Positions 1 through 8,540 of a stretch of DNA of 64,000 nt are shown one piece after another. A program made the translations under genes and the position numbers. Origin of the DNA: JANQNX01 sp965601665 (lineage in GTDB: Bacteria > Pseudomonadota > Gammaproteobacteria > Eutrophobiales > Eutrophobiaceae); NCBI GenBank assembly GCA_965601665.1, contig OZ271833.1, forward strand, positions 1,984,001 to 2,048,000. Direction: 5' to 3'. Under the pieces are notes generated by a model. The model was not told where the DNA came from and did not search any database. It saw only the letters and a list, made by a program, of their open reading frames with translations. Position 1 is the stretch's first letter; every line of letters starts with the position of its first letter.

Positions 1-351
1 AGGGGGCTGTGCGCAGGTATTATCGACGAGGCGATTAAAAGACTTACCGATCCTTCCGAACTGCTTGTCTGGATTGGCCCATGTATCAGCAAGGATTATT
101 ACGAGGTCGGCATCGATGTTGTCTCGGCGTGTAACAATTACTACGATAGGTCACATCTGGCACTGGAACGAAAGGATGAAACGCATTGGCAACTCGACCT
201 GAACCAGCTGGTTATACTTATACTGACACAACTTGGTGTGCATCGGGTTTTTGACAGCGCCTTATGCACCTACAGGCAAAGCGATTTTTTTTATTCCTAC
301 CGGCGCGATGGTATCACCGGGCGAACGGCCAGCATGATCTGGATGGAATAA
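1..351 (+). CDS. pgeF: Polyphenol oxidase / multicopper-type purine nucleoside phosphorylase family protein PgeF (YfiH), 3' end only
   Basis: The reading frame is open from the first base and stops with TAA at 349-351, giving the last 116 residues. The window begins just inside the family's AGWRGL segment (RGLCAGIID is visible). The stretch GPCISKDYYEVG carries the conserved Cys of the metal site, and the C-terminal block with CTY, DFFYSYRRDG and TGRTASMIW is the family's signature. PgeF/YfiH is a cytosolic protein reported to act on purine nucleosides and to affect peptidoglycan fidelity in E. coli. In E. coli it lies directly upstream of clpB; here a dehydrogenase gene separates them. The start and the N-terminal half lie outside the window. 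Confidence 0.9.
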   Translation, partial: RGLCAGIIDEAIKRLTDPSELLVWIGPCISKDYYEVGIDVVSACNNYYDRSHLALERKDETHWQLDLNQLVILILTQLGVHRVFDSALCTYRQSDFFYSYRRDGITGRTASMIWME

Positions 352-415
352 CATGAATTATCGACTAAGCTATTAATACACCATTCAGCAAAGCCTTGAT
401 AGGAAAAATAATAAC

Positions 416-1828
416 ATGGGCAAAAAGATGAGTTTCAGTGAAAGTGTCAACCATATGGTTGACCGTGCTCTGGCTGTACTTGATATAGATGCGGGGACTG
501 CGCAGGCACTGAAAGCCTGTAACTCTACGCTGAAGGTCAATTTTCCTGTTGTAATCGACGATCACATCGAGGTCTTCACTGGCTGGCGCTCAGTACACAG
601 TATTCATCGACTACCTGCAAAAGGCGGTATTCGCTACGCTCCTATTGTTAATGAGGACGAAGTAGAAGCACTGGCAGCGCTCATGACCTACAAGTGTGCC
701 ATTGTTGATGTACCGTTTGGTGGTTCCAAGGGTGGTTTGCTGATCGATCCGAACAACTATAGCCGTCATCAACTTGAGTTGATCACTCGCCGCTTTGCCA
801 GAGAACTGGTGCGCAAGGGTTTTCTTAGCCCGGCCACCAATGTTCCAGCACCAGACATGGGTACCGGGGAACGTGAAATGGCGTGGATCGCTGATACCTA
901 TAAGCACCTGCATCCCGAAGACGTGAATTACTCTGGCTGTGTAACTGGTAAACCAGTTGCCCATGGCGGCATACGAGGCAGAACCGAAGCCACGGGTCGC
1001 GGTGTGGTTTATGCAATGCGCGAATTCTTTCGCCACCCGGAGGAAATCAAAAAAGCCGGACTTGATGGCGGGCTGGCGGGCAAAAGTGTGGTCTTGCAGG
1101 GACTGGGAAACGTCGGTTATCACGCCGCCAAACTGCTGCATGATGAAGATAACTGCAAAATTATCGCTATCATCGAACGTGATGGCGCGCTGGTAAACAA
1201 TGCGGGAATTAATATTGATAACATACACCACTACAACATCGAAAATAAAACAGTCCAGGGCTATCCCGATGCGGAATTTATAGAGGACGGCAAACTGGCG
1301 CTTGAGCTTGAGTGTGACATTCTGATTCCAGCGGCACTGGAGGCACAAATAACAGAGGCCAATGCGTCACGGATCCAGGCAAAGATAATCTTTGAGGCCG
1401 CCAACGGTCCGATAACGTTTGAAGGTGACGAAATCCTGCGGGCCCGCGGAATACCGATCATTCCTGATGCCTATGTGAATGCTGGCGGGGTGACCGTTTC
1501 GTATTTTGAATGGATTCGTAATCTCGCGCACATACGTTTTGGCCGTATGGAACGCCGCTATGACGAAACGCGCGGTGAAAACATACTCATGGCGGTGGAA
1601 GCAATGACAGGCAAGGAACCACCGGAATGGGTTCGACATGAACTGGTGCGTGGCGCTGATGAGCTGGACCTTGTGCGTTCCGGTCTGGACGACACGATGC
1701 GCCTCGGCTTTCAACAAATCAAGGAAGTACTGGATAGCAATGACAGGATATCGGATTTTCGCACAGGGGCATTTGTCGTTGCGGTCAGCAAACTTACCCG
1801 CTCTTACCAGGACATCGGCGTCTACTAA
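416..1828 (+). CDS. Glu/Leu/Phe/Val-type amino acid dehydrogenase, probably glutamate dehydrogenase
   Basis: This 470-aa protein belongs to the amino acid dehydrogenase family that interconverts 2-oxoglutarate and ammonia with glutamate (or the matching branched or aromatic pairs) using NAD(P). The substrate region KGGIRYAP (69-76) is followed by MTYK (K93) and PFGGSKGG, whose Lys near 105 is the catalytic lysine of the family. The Rossmann nucleotide loop is GLGNVG (229-234). The family length is about 420-470 aa, so the protein is complete. The ATG at 416 has AGGA 11 nt upstream; the ATG at 428 is a possible alternative. Cofactor and substrate cannot be fixed from the motifs, although glutamate is the likeliest. 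The gene sits between pgeF and clpB, which are neighbours in E. coli. Confidence 0.85.
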   Translation: MGKKMSFSESVNHMVDRALAVLDIDAGTAQALKACNSTLKVNFPVVIDDHIEVFTGWRSVHSIHRLPAKGGIRYAPIVNEDEVEALAALMTYKCAIVDVPFGGSKGGLLIDPNNYSRHQLELITRRFARELVRKGFLSPATNVPAPDMGTGEREMAWIADTYKHLHPEDVNYSGCVTGKPVAHGGIRGRTEATGRGVVYAMREFFRHPEEIKKAGLDGGLAGKSVVLQGLGNVGYHAAKLLHDEDNCKIIAIIERDGALVNNAGINIDNIHHYNIENKTVQGYPDAEFIEDGKLALELECDILIPAALEAQITEANASRIQAKIIFEAANGPITFEGDEILRARGIPIIPDAYVNAGGVTVSYFEWIRNLAHIRFGRMERRYDETRGENILMAVEAMTGKEPPEWVRHELVRGADELDLVRSGLDDTMRLGFQQIKEVLDSNDRISDFRTGAFVVAVSKLTRSYQDIGVY

Positions 1829-1862
1829 TCGATTAACGGCATGCACCACGCATAGGGCAAGA

Positions 1863-1890
1863 CTTGAATATGTAATGGCTGTCCCCATTT
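1863..1890 (+). promoter_or_regulatory. Heat-shock (sigma-32/RpoH) promoter of clpB
   Basis: CTTGAA (1863-1868) is followed by a 14-nt spacer and CCCCATTT (1883-1890). This is an essentially perfect match to the RpoH consensus (CTTGAA, 13-15 nt, CCCCATNT). It ends 32 bp before the clpB start codon and lies just after the dehydrogenase stop, so clpB can be induced independently of the upstream gene. clpB is a classic RpoH regulon member. Confidence 0.85.
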
Positions 1891-1922
1891 ATCAGGTTAG
1901 ATAAATTAAGACCATAAAAACC

Positions 1923-4514
1923 ATGCGACCGGATAAATTAACGACAAAACTGCAACTGGCGCTTGCTGATGCCCAGTCACTGGCCATTGGTAAGGACCAC
2001 CAGTACATTGAACCTGCCCATCTTGCTAAAGCCTTGCTGGATCAGCAGGGCGGTACTTTGCGTAACCTGCTCGCCAATGCTGATGTTAACGTTAGCAAGC
2101 TCGGTGACGATATTGCCCAGTTGCTTGATTCCCTGCCAAGGGTCAGCGGCACTGCGGGTGATGTGCATATCAGCCGTGATCTCGAAAGATTGCTGAATCT
2201 GATGGACAAGGCCGCACAGCAGCGCCAGGACGACTTTATTTCCAGCGAGCTTTTTGCGCTTGCAGTGCTTGATGACAAGAGCAAGCTGGGTGAACTTTTC
2301 AAACAGGCCGGCGCAGATAAAAAGAAAATTGATGCCGCTATTGATAGTGTTCGCGGCGGCGAACAGGTTAGTGATGCAAATGCCGAAGAGCACCGCCAGG
2401 CATTGCAAAAATATACCATTGACCTGACGGAGCGCGCTGAAAGCGGCAAACTTGATCCCGTCATCGGACGTGACGAAGAAATCCGCCGTACTATCCAGGT
2501 GCTGCAAAGAAGAACCAAAAATAACCCCGTATTGATCGGTGAGCCCGGTGTAGGAAAAACCGCAATCGTTGAAGGTCTTGCCCAACGCATCATTAATAAC
2601 GAGGTGCCTGATGCGCTTAAAAATAAACGTCTGCTCGCACTGGACATGGGCGCACTAATCGCCGGCGCCAAGTTTCGTGGTGAGTTCGAAGAACGACTGA
2701 AGGCTGTGCTGAACGACCTTTCAAAGCAGGAAGGCCAGATTATTTTATTCATCGATGAAGTCCATACCATGGTTGGCGCTGGCAAGGCAGAGGGTGCCAT
2801 GGATGCCGGTAACATGTTAAAACCAGCGCTCGCGCGTGGTGAGTTACACTGTATCGGTGCGACAACACTGGATGAGTACCGCGAAAATATAGAGAAGGAT
2901 GCCGCGCTGGAAAGACGCTTCCAGAAAGTACTGGTTAACGAACCCGGTGTTGAAGACACGATAGCGATTCTGCGTGGATTGAAGGAACGCTACGAAGTAC
3001 ATCACAATGTACAAATTACCGACCCTGCCATTGTCGCTGCAGCAACGTTATCAACGCGCTATATCACTGACCGGCAGCTTCCGGATAAGGCGATTGACTT
3101 GATCGATGAATCGGCCAGCCGTATCAGTATTGAAATCAATTCCAAACCAGAATCAATGGATAGACTGGAACGCCGCTTGATCCAGATGAAGATTGAACGT
3201 GAAGCCTTGAAAAAGGAAAACGACCCGGCTTCGAAGAAGCGTCTGGATCTGCTTGAAAGTGAAATTAGTGATACCGAGCGGGAATTCAAGGACCTTGAGG
3301 AAATCTGGGTGGCGGAAAAAGCTGCCTTGCATGGTTCACACACAATAAAGGAAAAACTGGAGCAGGCCAGAATCGAATTTGAGGCGGCCAAGCGTGCCGG
3401 CGATCTGAATACGATGTCCGAGTTGCAATACGGCACGATACCGGAACTGGAAAAGCAGCTGGATATGGCTGGCCAGGCAGAAATGCAGGACATGAAACTG
3501 TTACGAAACAAGGTTACCGAGAACGAGATTGCCGAAGTTGTAGCAGCATGGACCGGTATTCCGGTTAGCAAGATGCTGGAAGGTGAAAAGGAAAAGCTGC
3601 TGCAAATGGAGGAGGCACTGCACCAACGTGTTGTAGGCCAGGACCAGGCCATCAAGGCTGTCGCCAATGCGATACGGCGCTCGCGCGCGGGTTTATCCGA
3701 TCCGCAAAAACCGAATGGTAGCTTCCTTTTTCTTGGCCCTACCGGTGTCGGTAAAACCGAACTGTGTAAAAGCCTGACCGAGTTTATCTTTGATAGCGAG
3801 GACGCGATGATACGCATCGATATGTCCGAGTTCATGGAAAAACACTCTGTAGCCCGATTAATCGGTGCGCCCCCAGGCTATGTAGGCTATGAGCAGGGTG
3901 GATACCTGACCGAGGCAGTTCGCCGCAGACCCTACAGTTTGATCCTGCTTGATGAAATTGAAAAAGCACATAATGACGTTTTTAACATACTGTTACAGGT
4001 GCTGGATGATGGCCGACTTACGGATGGTCATGGCCGCACCGTCGACTTCCGTAATACGGTCATCGTTATGACATCTAACCTTGGATCAAACCTGATACAG
4101 GAAATGACCAATGACTCCGAATACGACACAATGAAAGAAGTGGTCATGCACGAGGTCAGCCAGCATTTTCGGCCGGAGTTTCTAAACCGCATTGATGAGG
4201 TAGTCGTATTCCATGCACTATTGCAGGAACAAATCAGTGCCATCGCACGTATACAGCTATCACGCTTGCGTCAGCGGCTTGCCGAACAGGAGATTTCACT
4301 GGAAATCAGTGATGCCGCAATCAATCACCTGGCACAGACCGGCTTTGATCCCGTTTACGGAGCGAGACCACTGAAACGCGCGATCCAGGACGAGATTGAG
4401 ACGCCAATCGCTGAAAAAATCCTGTCTGGTCAATTTGGTCCAGAGTCTGTCATCCATGTGGACTACGCTGAAAGCGCACTGCAGTTCAGCCAGAAGGAGG
4501 CCGATGCAGCCTGA
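1923..4514 (+). CDS. clpB: ATP-dependent disaggregase ClpB
   Basis: ClpB is the cytosolic AAA+ hexamer that works with DnaK to pull proteins out of heat-induced aggregates. The 863-aa length matches the family (857 in E. coli). In order there is an N-terminal Clp_N domain (about 1-145), a first AAA+ domain with Walker A GEPGVGKTA (206-214), a long charged coiled-coil middle domain (about 400-530), and a second AAA+ domain with GPTGVGKTE near residue 605 and the pore loop GYVGYEQGG. A C-terminal small domain completes it. There is no ClpP-docking IGL-type loop that I could recognise. The gene has its own heat-shock promoter, and its stop codon lies inside a long hairpin. Confidence 0.98.
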   Translation: MRPDKLTTKLQLALADAQSLAIGKDHQYIEPAHLAKALLDQQGGTLRNLLANADVNVSKLGDDIAQLLDSLPRVSGTAGDVHISRDLERLLNLMDKAAQQRQDDFISSELFALAVLDDKSKLGELFKQAGADKKKIDAAIDSVRGGEQVSDANAEEHRQALQKYTIDLTERAESGKLDPVIGRDEEIRRTIQVLQRRTKNNPVLIGEPGVGKTAIVEGLAQRIINNEVPDALKNKRLLALDMGALIAGAKFRGEFEERLKAVLNDLSKQEGQIILFIDEVHTMVGAGKAEGAMDAGNMLKPALARGELHCIGATTLDEYRENIEKDAALERRFQKVLVNEPGVEDTIAILRGLKERYEVHHNVQITDPAIVAAATLSTRYITDRQLPDKAIDLIDESASRISIEINSKPESMDRLERRLIQMKIEREALKKENDPASKKRLDLLESEISDTEREFKDLEEIWVAEKAALHGSHTIKEKLEQARIEFEAAKRAGDLNTMSELQYGTIPELEKQLDMAGQAEMQDMKLLRNKVTENEIAEVVAAWTGIPVSKMLEGEKEKLLQMEEALHQRVVGQDQAIKAVANAIRRSRAGLSDPQKPNGSFLFLGPTGVGKTELCKSLTEFIFDSEDAMIRIDMSEFMEKHSVARLIGAPPGYVGYEQGGYLTEAVRRRPYSLILLDEIEKAHNDVFNILLQVLDDGRLTDGHGRTVDFRNTVIVMTSNLGSNLIQEMTNDSEYDTMKEVVMHEVSQHFRPEFLNRIDEVVVFHALLQEQISAIARIQLSRLRQRLAEQEISLEISDAAINHLAQTGFDPVYGARPLKRAIQDEIETPIAEKILSGQFGPESVIHVDYAESALQFSQKEADAA

Positions 4515-4552
4515 AGTTTTATGGAAATACCTGTATTTCCGGCTGCATCAGC
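4500..4552 (+). terminator. Nested inverted repeat at the clpB 3' end, candidate terminator or 3' RNA structure
   Basis: The outer arms GCCGATGCAGCC (4500-4511) and GGCTGCATCAGC (4541-4552) are complementary at 11 of 12 positions. Between them lies a second perfect inverted repeat, GGAAATAC (4523-4530), CT, GTATTTCC (4533-4540). The clpB stop codon (4512-4514) falls between the outer 5' arm and the inner hairpin. A short T-run (TTTTT) occurs about 15 nt after the structure. The T-run is not directly adjacent, so this may protect the 3' end rather than act as a classic intrinsic terminator. Confidence 0.5.
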
Positions 4553-4600
4553 TTAATTATTCACTGTTTTTACCCTAAAACTGTTGGTTATTTTTCCTAA

Positions 4601-4606
4601 TATAAT
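4601..4606 (+). promoter_or_regulatory. Candidate -10 element upstream of pilB
   Basis: A perfect TATAAT hexamer lies 48 bp before the pilB start in the only sizeable gap between clpB and pilB. No good -35 hexamer sits at 16-18 bp, so the element is weak evidence by itself. No sigma-54 type GG/GC pair was recognised here. Confidence 0.3.
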
Positions 4607-4654
4607 CTACTATTTAGCTGTCATACTTGATATTCACAGGGTCAAGGTGCAGCA

Positions 4655-6373
4655 ATGGCTGTTTCTAACAGAAAAATCAATCTAGGCGGTCTGGCCAGAA
4701 AGCTGGTTATTGATGGCCTGTTGGATGAAGAAAAAGCCCAGTCAGCCTGGGAAGCCGCGCTCAAGAAAAAAACCCCGTTTGTCTCCTACGTTGTCGCTGA
4801 AAAAATGGTTGCCGCGAATGAAGTGGCTATCGCTGCTTCCACCGAGTTTGGTTTCCCTCTAGTCGATATCAACTTACTTGATATAGACCCGGACGTTGTA
4901 AAACTGGTTAAAGAAGACCAGATCAAGAAACACCACGCCTTACCGATTTTCAAACGCGGCAAACGACTTGCCGTTGCTATTTCCGACCCGACCAATATAC
5001 AGGCACTGGATGAAATCAAGTTTGCAACCGGGTTGAATACTGATGCAGTCATCGTAGAGGAAGACAAACTCTCCAAGACAATCGAAAAAGCACTGGAGGA
5101 CGCCGATGGCGGCCTCGGTGATATGGATGATGAAGACTTCGAGGATCTTGACGATCTCGAAGTAGCCGAAGAAGGTGGCGATACCGGTGATGATGACTCT
5201 GACGTCGACGATGCGCCGGTCGTGCGTTTTGTAAACAAGGTATTGCTGGATGCCATCAAGAAAGGCGCGTCCGACCTTCACTTTGAACCCTACGAAAAGG
5301 TATATCGCGTACGGTTTCGAATTGATGGTGTATTGCAGGAAGTCGCAAGACCACCCTTAACCCTGTCGAACAAGATTGCCGCGCGTATCAAGGTCATGTC
5401 CCGGCTGGATGTGTCCGAGCGTCGCGTCCCACAGGATGGACGCATCAAACTGAAGTTATCCAAGACCAAGTCCATCGATTTTCGTGTTAATACCTGCCCA
5501 ACCTTGTTTGGTGAAAAGGCCTGTATGCGTATCCTTAACTCGGACGCTGCGGCACTGCAAATAGATCAGCTGGGCTACGAGGATTTTCAGAAAGAACTGT
5601 TCCTGGAAAACCTGCATAAACCATATGGCATGTTCCTCGTTACAGGGCCAACCGGTAGTGGTAAAACTGTTTCGCTCTACACCGGTATCAACATTCTGAA
5701 TGAAGTAGACGTCAATATTTCAACCGCTGAAGACCCGGTGGAAATCAACCTGATGGGTGTAAACCAGGTACAGGTTGATGAGCGCACGGGCATGACATTT
5801 GAAAAGGCGCTAAAAGCCTTCCTGCGTCAGGATCCGGACATCATTCTGGTTGGCGAAATACGTGATCTCGGCACTGCCTCGATTGCGGTAAAGGCCGCGC
5901 AAACCGGTCACATGGTGATGTCAACACTGCATACCAACGATGGCCCGCAAACCCTGACCCGTTTACAGGACATGGGCATCCAGGCGTTCGCGGTCGCAAC
6001 CAGTATCAACCTCATTACGGCACAGCGGCTTTGTCGACGTCTTAATTCCGGGAATATGGTGCCGGCCGAGATACCGCCGGAAGCATTGAAAGAGGAAGGC
6101 TTTCCGGAAGACATGATTGAGAAGGGCCTCACAATTTATGAACCCGGAGAAGAAACAGAAGACAATCCGGGGTACAAAGGTCGAGCGGGTATTTACCAGG
6201 TAATGAATATCTCCGACGCGATGAAACGCCTGATTATTGAAGGCGCAAATGCAGTGCAGCTCGCGGACCAGGCCGCAGCCGAGGGGATCTGGGATATCAG
6301 GCGTAGTGGGTTGCAAAAAGTAGCCGACGGCGTGACCAGCCTCACCGAGGTAAACCGAGTAACTGTTGAGTAA
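4655..6373 (+). CDS. pilB: Type IV pilus assembly ATPase PilB, lacking most zinc-ligand cysteines
   Basis: PilB is the cytoplasmic hexameric ATPase that powers pilus extension through the platform protein PilC. The 572 aa comprise an N-terminal MshEN/GspE-type domain (about 1-140), a very acidic linker (about 150-187), the N2 domain with SDLHFEPYE, and the RecA-like domain. That domain has Walker A GPTGSGKT (331-338), Asp box AEDPVE and Walker B ILVGEIRD (397-404). Most PilB/GspE proteins carry two CxxC pairs after the His box (RLC) that bind zinc. Here only C460 remains; the other three positions are L463, E500 and D503, while the following GYKGRAGIY is intact. AGGTG stands 5 nt before the ATG. 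pilC follows after 5 nt. Confidence 0.96.
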   Translation: MAVSNRKINLGGLARKLVIDGLLDEEKAQSAWEAALKKKTPFVSYVVAEKMVAANEVAIAASTEFGFPLVDINLLDIDPDVVKLVKEDQIKKHHALPIFKRGKRLAVAISDPTNIQALDEIKFATGLNTDAVIVEEDKLSKTIEKALEDADGGLGDMDDEDFEDLDDLEVAEEGGDTGDDDSDVDDAPVVRFVNKVLLDAIKKGASDLHFEPYEKVYRVRFRIDGVLQEVARPPLTLSNKIAARIKVMSRLDVSERRVPQDGRIKLKLSKTKSIDFRVNTCPTLFGEKACMRILNSDAAALQIDQLGYEDFQKELFLENLHKPYGMFLVTGPTGSGKTVSLYTGINILNEVDVNISTAEDPVEINLMGVNQVQVDERTGMTFEKALKAFLRQDPDIILVGEIRDLGTASIAVKAAQTGHMVMSTLHTNDGPQTLTRLQDMGIQAFAVATSINLITAQRLCRRLNSGNMVPAEIPPEALKEEGFPEDMIEKGLTIYEPGEETEDNPGYKGRAGIYQVMNISDAMKRLIIEGANAVQLADQAAAEGIWDIRRSGLQKVADGVTSLTEVNRVTVE

Positions 6374-6378
6374 GGATT

Positions 6379-7599
6379 ATGGCTGAAGCACAAAAAGCAG
6401 AAATGTTTGTCTGGGAGGGCACGGATAAACAGGGTAAACGTGTTAAAGGTGAAATGACCGGGCAAAGTGAGGCGCTGGTCAAGGCGGTACTGAGACGCCA
6501 GGGCATTAATCCACTCAAATGCAAGAAGAAACCGAAACCGCTATTTGGCGGCGGTGGTAAAACCAAGATTACACCAAAAGACATTACGGTATTCAGCCGC
6601 CAGTTGGCAACCATGATGTCCTCCGGTGTACCTTTGGTACAGGCTTTTGAAATTGTTGGACGCGGCCACGAAAATGCTGGTATGCAGGAGTTGATTCTGG
6701 GTATCAAGGCCGATGTAGAGGCGGGTAACAACCTGACTGATGCATTGAAAAAACGCCCGATGCAGTTTAATGGACTGTACTGCAACCTAGTAGAAGCCGG
6801 TGAGCACGCCGGTATTCTCGAAGCCATCCTGCACAAGATTGCGCTGTACATGGAAAAAACAGAGGCGCTGAAATCGAAGATCAAATCCGCCCTGTTCTAC
6901 CCGGCAGCGGTTATTGTCGCCGCGGTTATCGTTGTATCAATCCTGATGATTTTCGTTATTCCACAGTTTACTTCGCTATTCAGCTCGTTTGGTGCGGATC
7001 TGCCTGCCTTAACCCAGTTCCTGATTAATTGCTCAAACTTCTTTGTCGCCAACTGGTTTATGATGGCAGTGGTGGCTGGCGGTACGATTTATGGTTTGAT
7101 GCAGTTAAAAAAGCGATCAGTAACCGTCCAGCAATTCCTGGATCGGGCAAGTCTGAAAATTCCGGTGATTGGCGAAATCCTGGAAAAATCGGCTATTGCC
7201 CGCTTTGCCCGCACACTTGAAACCATGTTTGCCGCCGGTACACCACTGGTAGAAGCCATGACATCTGTGGCAGGTGCCTGTGGTAATATCGTCTTTTATG
7301 AAGCAACCATGAAGATGAAAGACGAAGTTGCTACCGGTACGCAGCTGCAGGCGGCCATGCGCGAGTCCGGCCTGTTTCCAAACATGGTTGTGCAAATGGT
7401 TGCGATTGGTGAAGAATCTGGCGCCATCGACACGATGCTTGGCAAGGTTGCTGACTGGTACGAGCAGGAAGTGGACGATGCTGTTGAGGCGCTCACCAGC
7501 CTGCTGGAACCAATGATCATGGCGTTTCTTGGTGTTGTCATCGGTGGCATCGTTATTGGCATGTACCTGCCAATCTTCAAGATGGGTTCCGTCGTATAA
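6379..7599 (+). CDS. pilC: Type IV pilus inner-membrane platform protein PilC
   Basis: PilC is the polytopic inner-membrane platform on which the pilus is assembled, and it couples PilB/PilT motion to pilin movement. The 406 aa show the usual duplicated GspF/PilC cytoplasmic domains, including FSRQLATMMSSGVPLVQA in the first repeat and FARTLETMFAAGTPLVEA in the second. Hydrophobic segments lie near 175-195, 225-245 and at the C-terminus (about 375-400). The start has AAGGAT immediately upstream and lies 5 nt after pilB, so the genes are cotranscribed. The length is normal. Confidence 0.96.
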   Translation: MAEAQKAEMFVWEGTDKQGKRVKGEMTGQSEALVKAVLRRQGINPLKCKKKPKPLFGGGGKTKITPKDITVFSRQLATMMSSGVPLVQAFEIVGRGHENAGMQELILGIKADVEAGNNLTDALKKRPMQFNGLYCNLVEAGEHAGILEAILHKIALYMEKTEALKSKIKSALFYPAAVIVAAVIVVSILMIFVIPQFTSLFSSFGADLPALTQFLINCSNFFVANWFMMAVVAGGTIYGLMQLKKRSVTVQQFLDRASLKIPVIGEILEKSAIARFARTLETMFAAGTPLVEAMTSVAGACGNIVFYEATMKMKDEVATGTQLQAAMRESGLFPNMVVQMVAIGEESGAIDTMLGKVADWYEQEVDDAVEALTSLLEPMIMAFLGVVIGGIVIGMYLPIFKMGSVV

Positions 7600-7611
7600 T
7601 CGTTACCTGCA

Positions 7612-7631
7612 ACCTGTTCGTGCGAACAGGT
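7612..7631. repeat. Perfect inverted repeat between pilC and pilD
   Basis: ACCTGTTCG (7612-7620), TG, CGAACAGGT (7623-7631) is a 20-bp perfect palindromic element 12 bp after the pilC stop and 34 bp before the pilD start. There is no T-run, so it is not a typical terminator. It could be an mRNA hairpin that sets relative pilC and pilD levels or a dyad protein-binding site. Confidence 0.6.
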
Positions 7632-7665
7632 ATCAACATTCTCCGCTTCAAGTAAAGGCCTGTTT

Positions 7666-8538
7666 GTGTCACTAATTATTGAGCTGTTTACCTCGCAACC
7701 CACCTTTTACCTGGTGACAGTCTTTGTCTTCAGCCTGTTGGTGGGTAGTTTCCTCAACGTTGTGATCCTGCGCCTGCCGGTGATGATGAAGAAAGAATGG
7801 CGCGAGGAATGTTGTGAGTTTCTGGAATTGGAGAATACACAAACCGGGCAGGAAAACTTCAACCTCGTGTTTCCACGATCGCGTTGCCCAAAGTGCGGAC
7901 ATCTCATCACTGCGCTTGAGAATATCCCGGTCATCAGCTATCTCTTTTTAAAAGGCCGCTGCAGTGATTGTGGAACAAAGATACCAATCCGCTACCCGAC
8001 AATCGAGTTATTGACTGCATTGCTGTCAGTCTGTGTTGCGTTTTATTTTGGTGTAACTATCCAGGCGCTGTTCGCTATCCTTCTGACATGGGTGTTAATT
8101 TCGCTAAGTGTCATCGATATCGACGAACAATTACTGCCTGACAATATTACCCTCCCTGTCATGTGGCTTGGTATTGCCCTGAACCTGTTCGGGGTTTTTA
8201 CTACCTTACAGGCAAGTGTCCTTGGCGCAATTTTTGGTTACGGTTCGCTATGGATTGTTTACATAGTCTTCAAGCTGGTAACTGGTAAAGAGGGGATGGG
8301 CCATGGCGATTTTAAACTATTGGCGTTGCTGGGTGCATGGTTTGGCTGGCAAGTGTTACCGCTAATTATCGTCATGTCCTCGCTGGTTGGTGCGATTGTC
8401 GGTATTAGCATGGTCATCTTTAGGTCACGCGATCGCAGTGTACCCATTCCATTTGGTCCTTACCTGGCAATCGCCGGCTGGATTAGCATGATTTGGGGCG
8501 CCTATATCATGTCTGCATATCTTAATCTCATGCTCTGA
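7666..8538 (+). CDS. pilD: Prepilin peptidase / N-methyltransferase PilD
   Basis: PilD is the inner-membrane aspartyl protease that cleaves the leader from type IV prepilins (and type II secretion pseudopilins) and then N-methylates the new terminus. The 290-aa protein has a first membrane helix, a cytoplasmic loop with both zinc CxxC pairs (CPKC and CSDC), and several further helices. It has the two catalytic aspartate regions, VIDIDEQLLPD and GMGHGDFK. The start is a GTG at 7666 that begins MSLIIELF; no better-placed ATG exists. No major pilin gene lies in this window. coaE begins 2 nt after the stop. Confidence 0.96.
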   Translation: MSLIIELFTSQPTFYLVTVFVFSLLVGSFLNVVILRLPVMMKKEWREECCEFLELENTQTGQENFNLVFPRSRCPKCGHLITALENIPVISYLFLKGRCSDCGTKIPIRYPTIELLTALLSVCVAFYFGVTIQALFAILLTWVLISLSVIDIDEQLLPDNITLPVMWLGIALNLFGVFTTLQASVLGAIFGYGSLWIVYIVFKLVTGKEGMGHGDFKLLALLGAWFGWQVLPLIIVMSSLVGAIVGISMVIFRSRDRSVPIPFGPYLAIAGWISMIWGAYIMSAYLNLML

Positions 8539-8540
8539 AA

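Noticed and set aside
611..1348. Minus-strand 245-codon frame opposite the dehydrogenase gene
   Set aside because: The plus-strand frame has strong family motifs; the antisense product has no recognisable domain and is a shadow.
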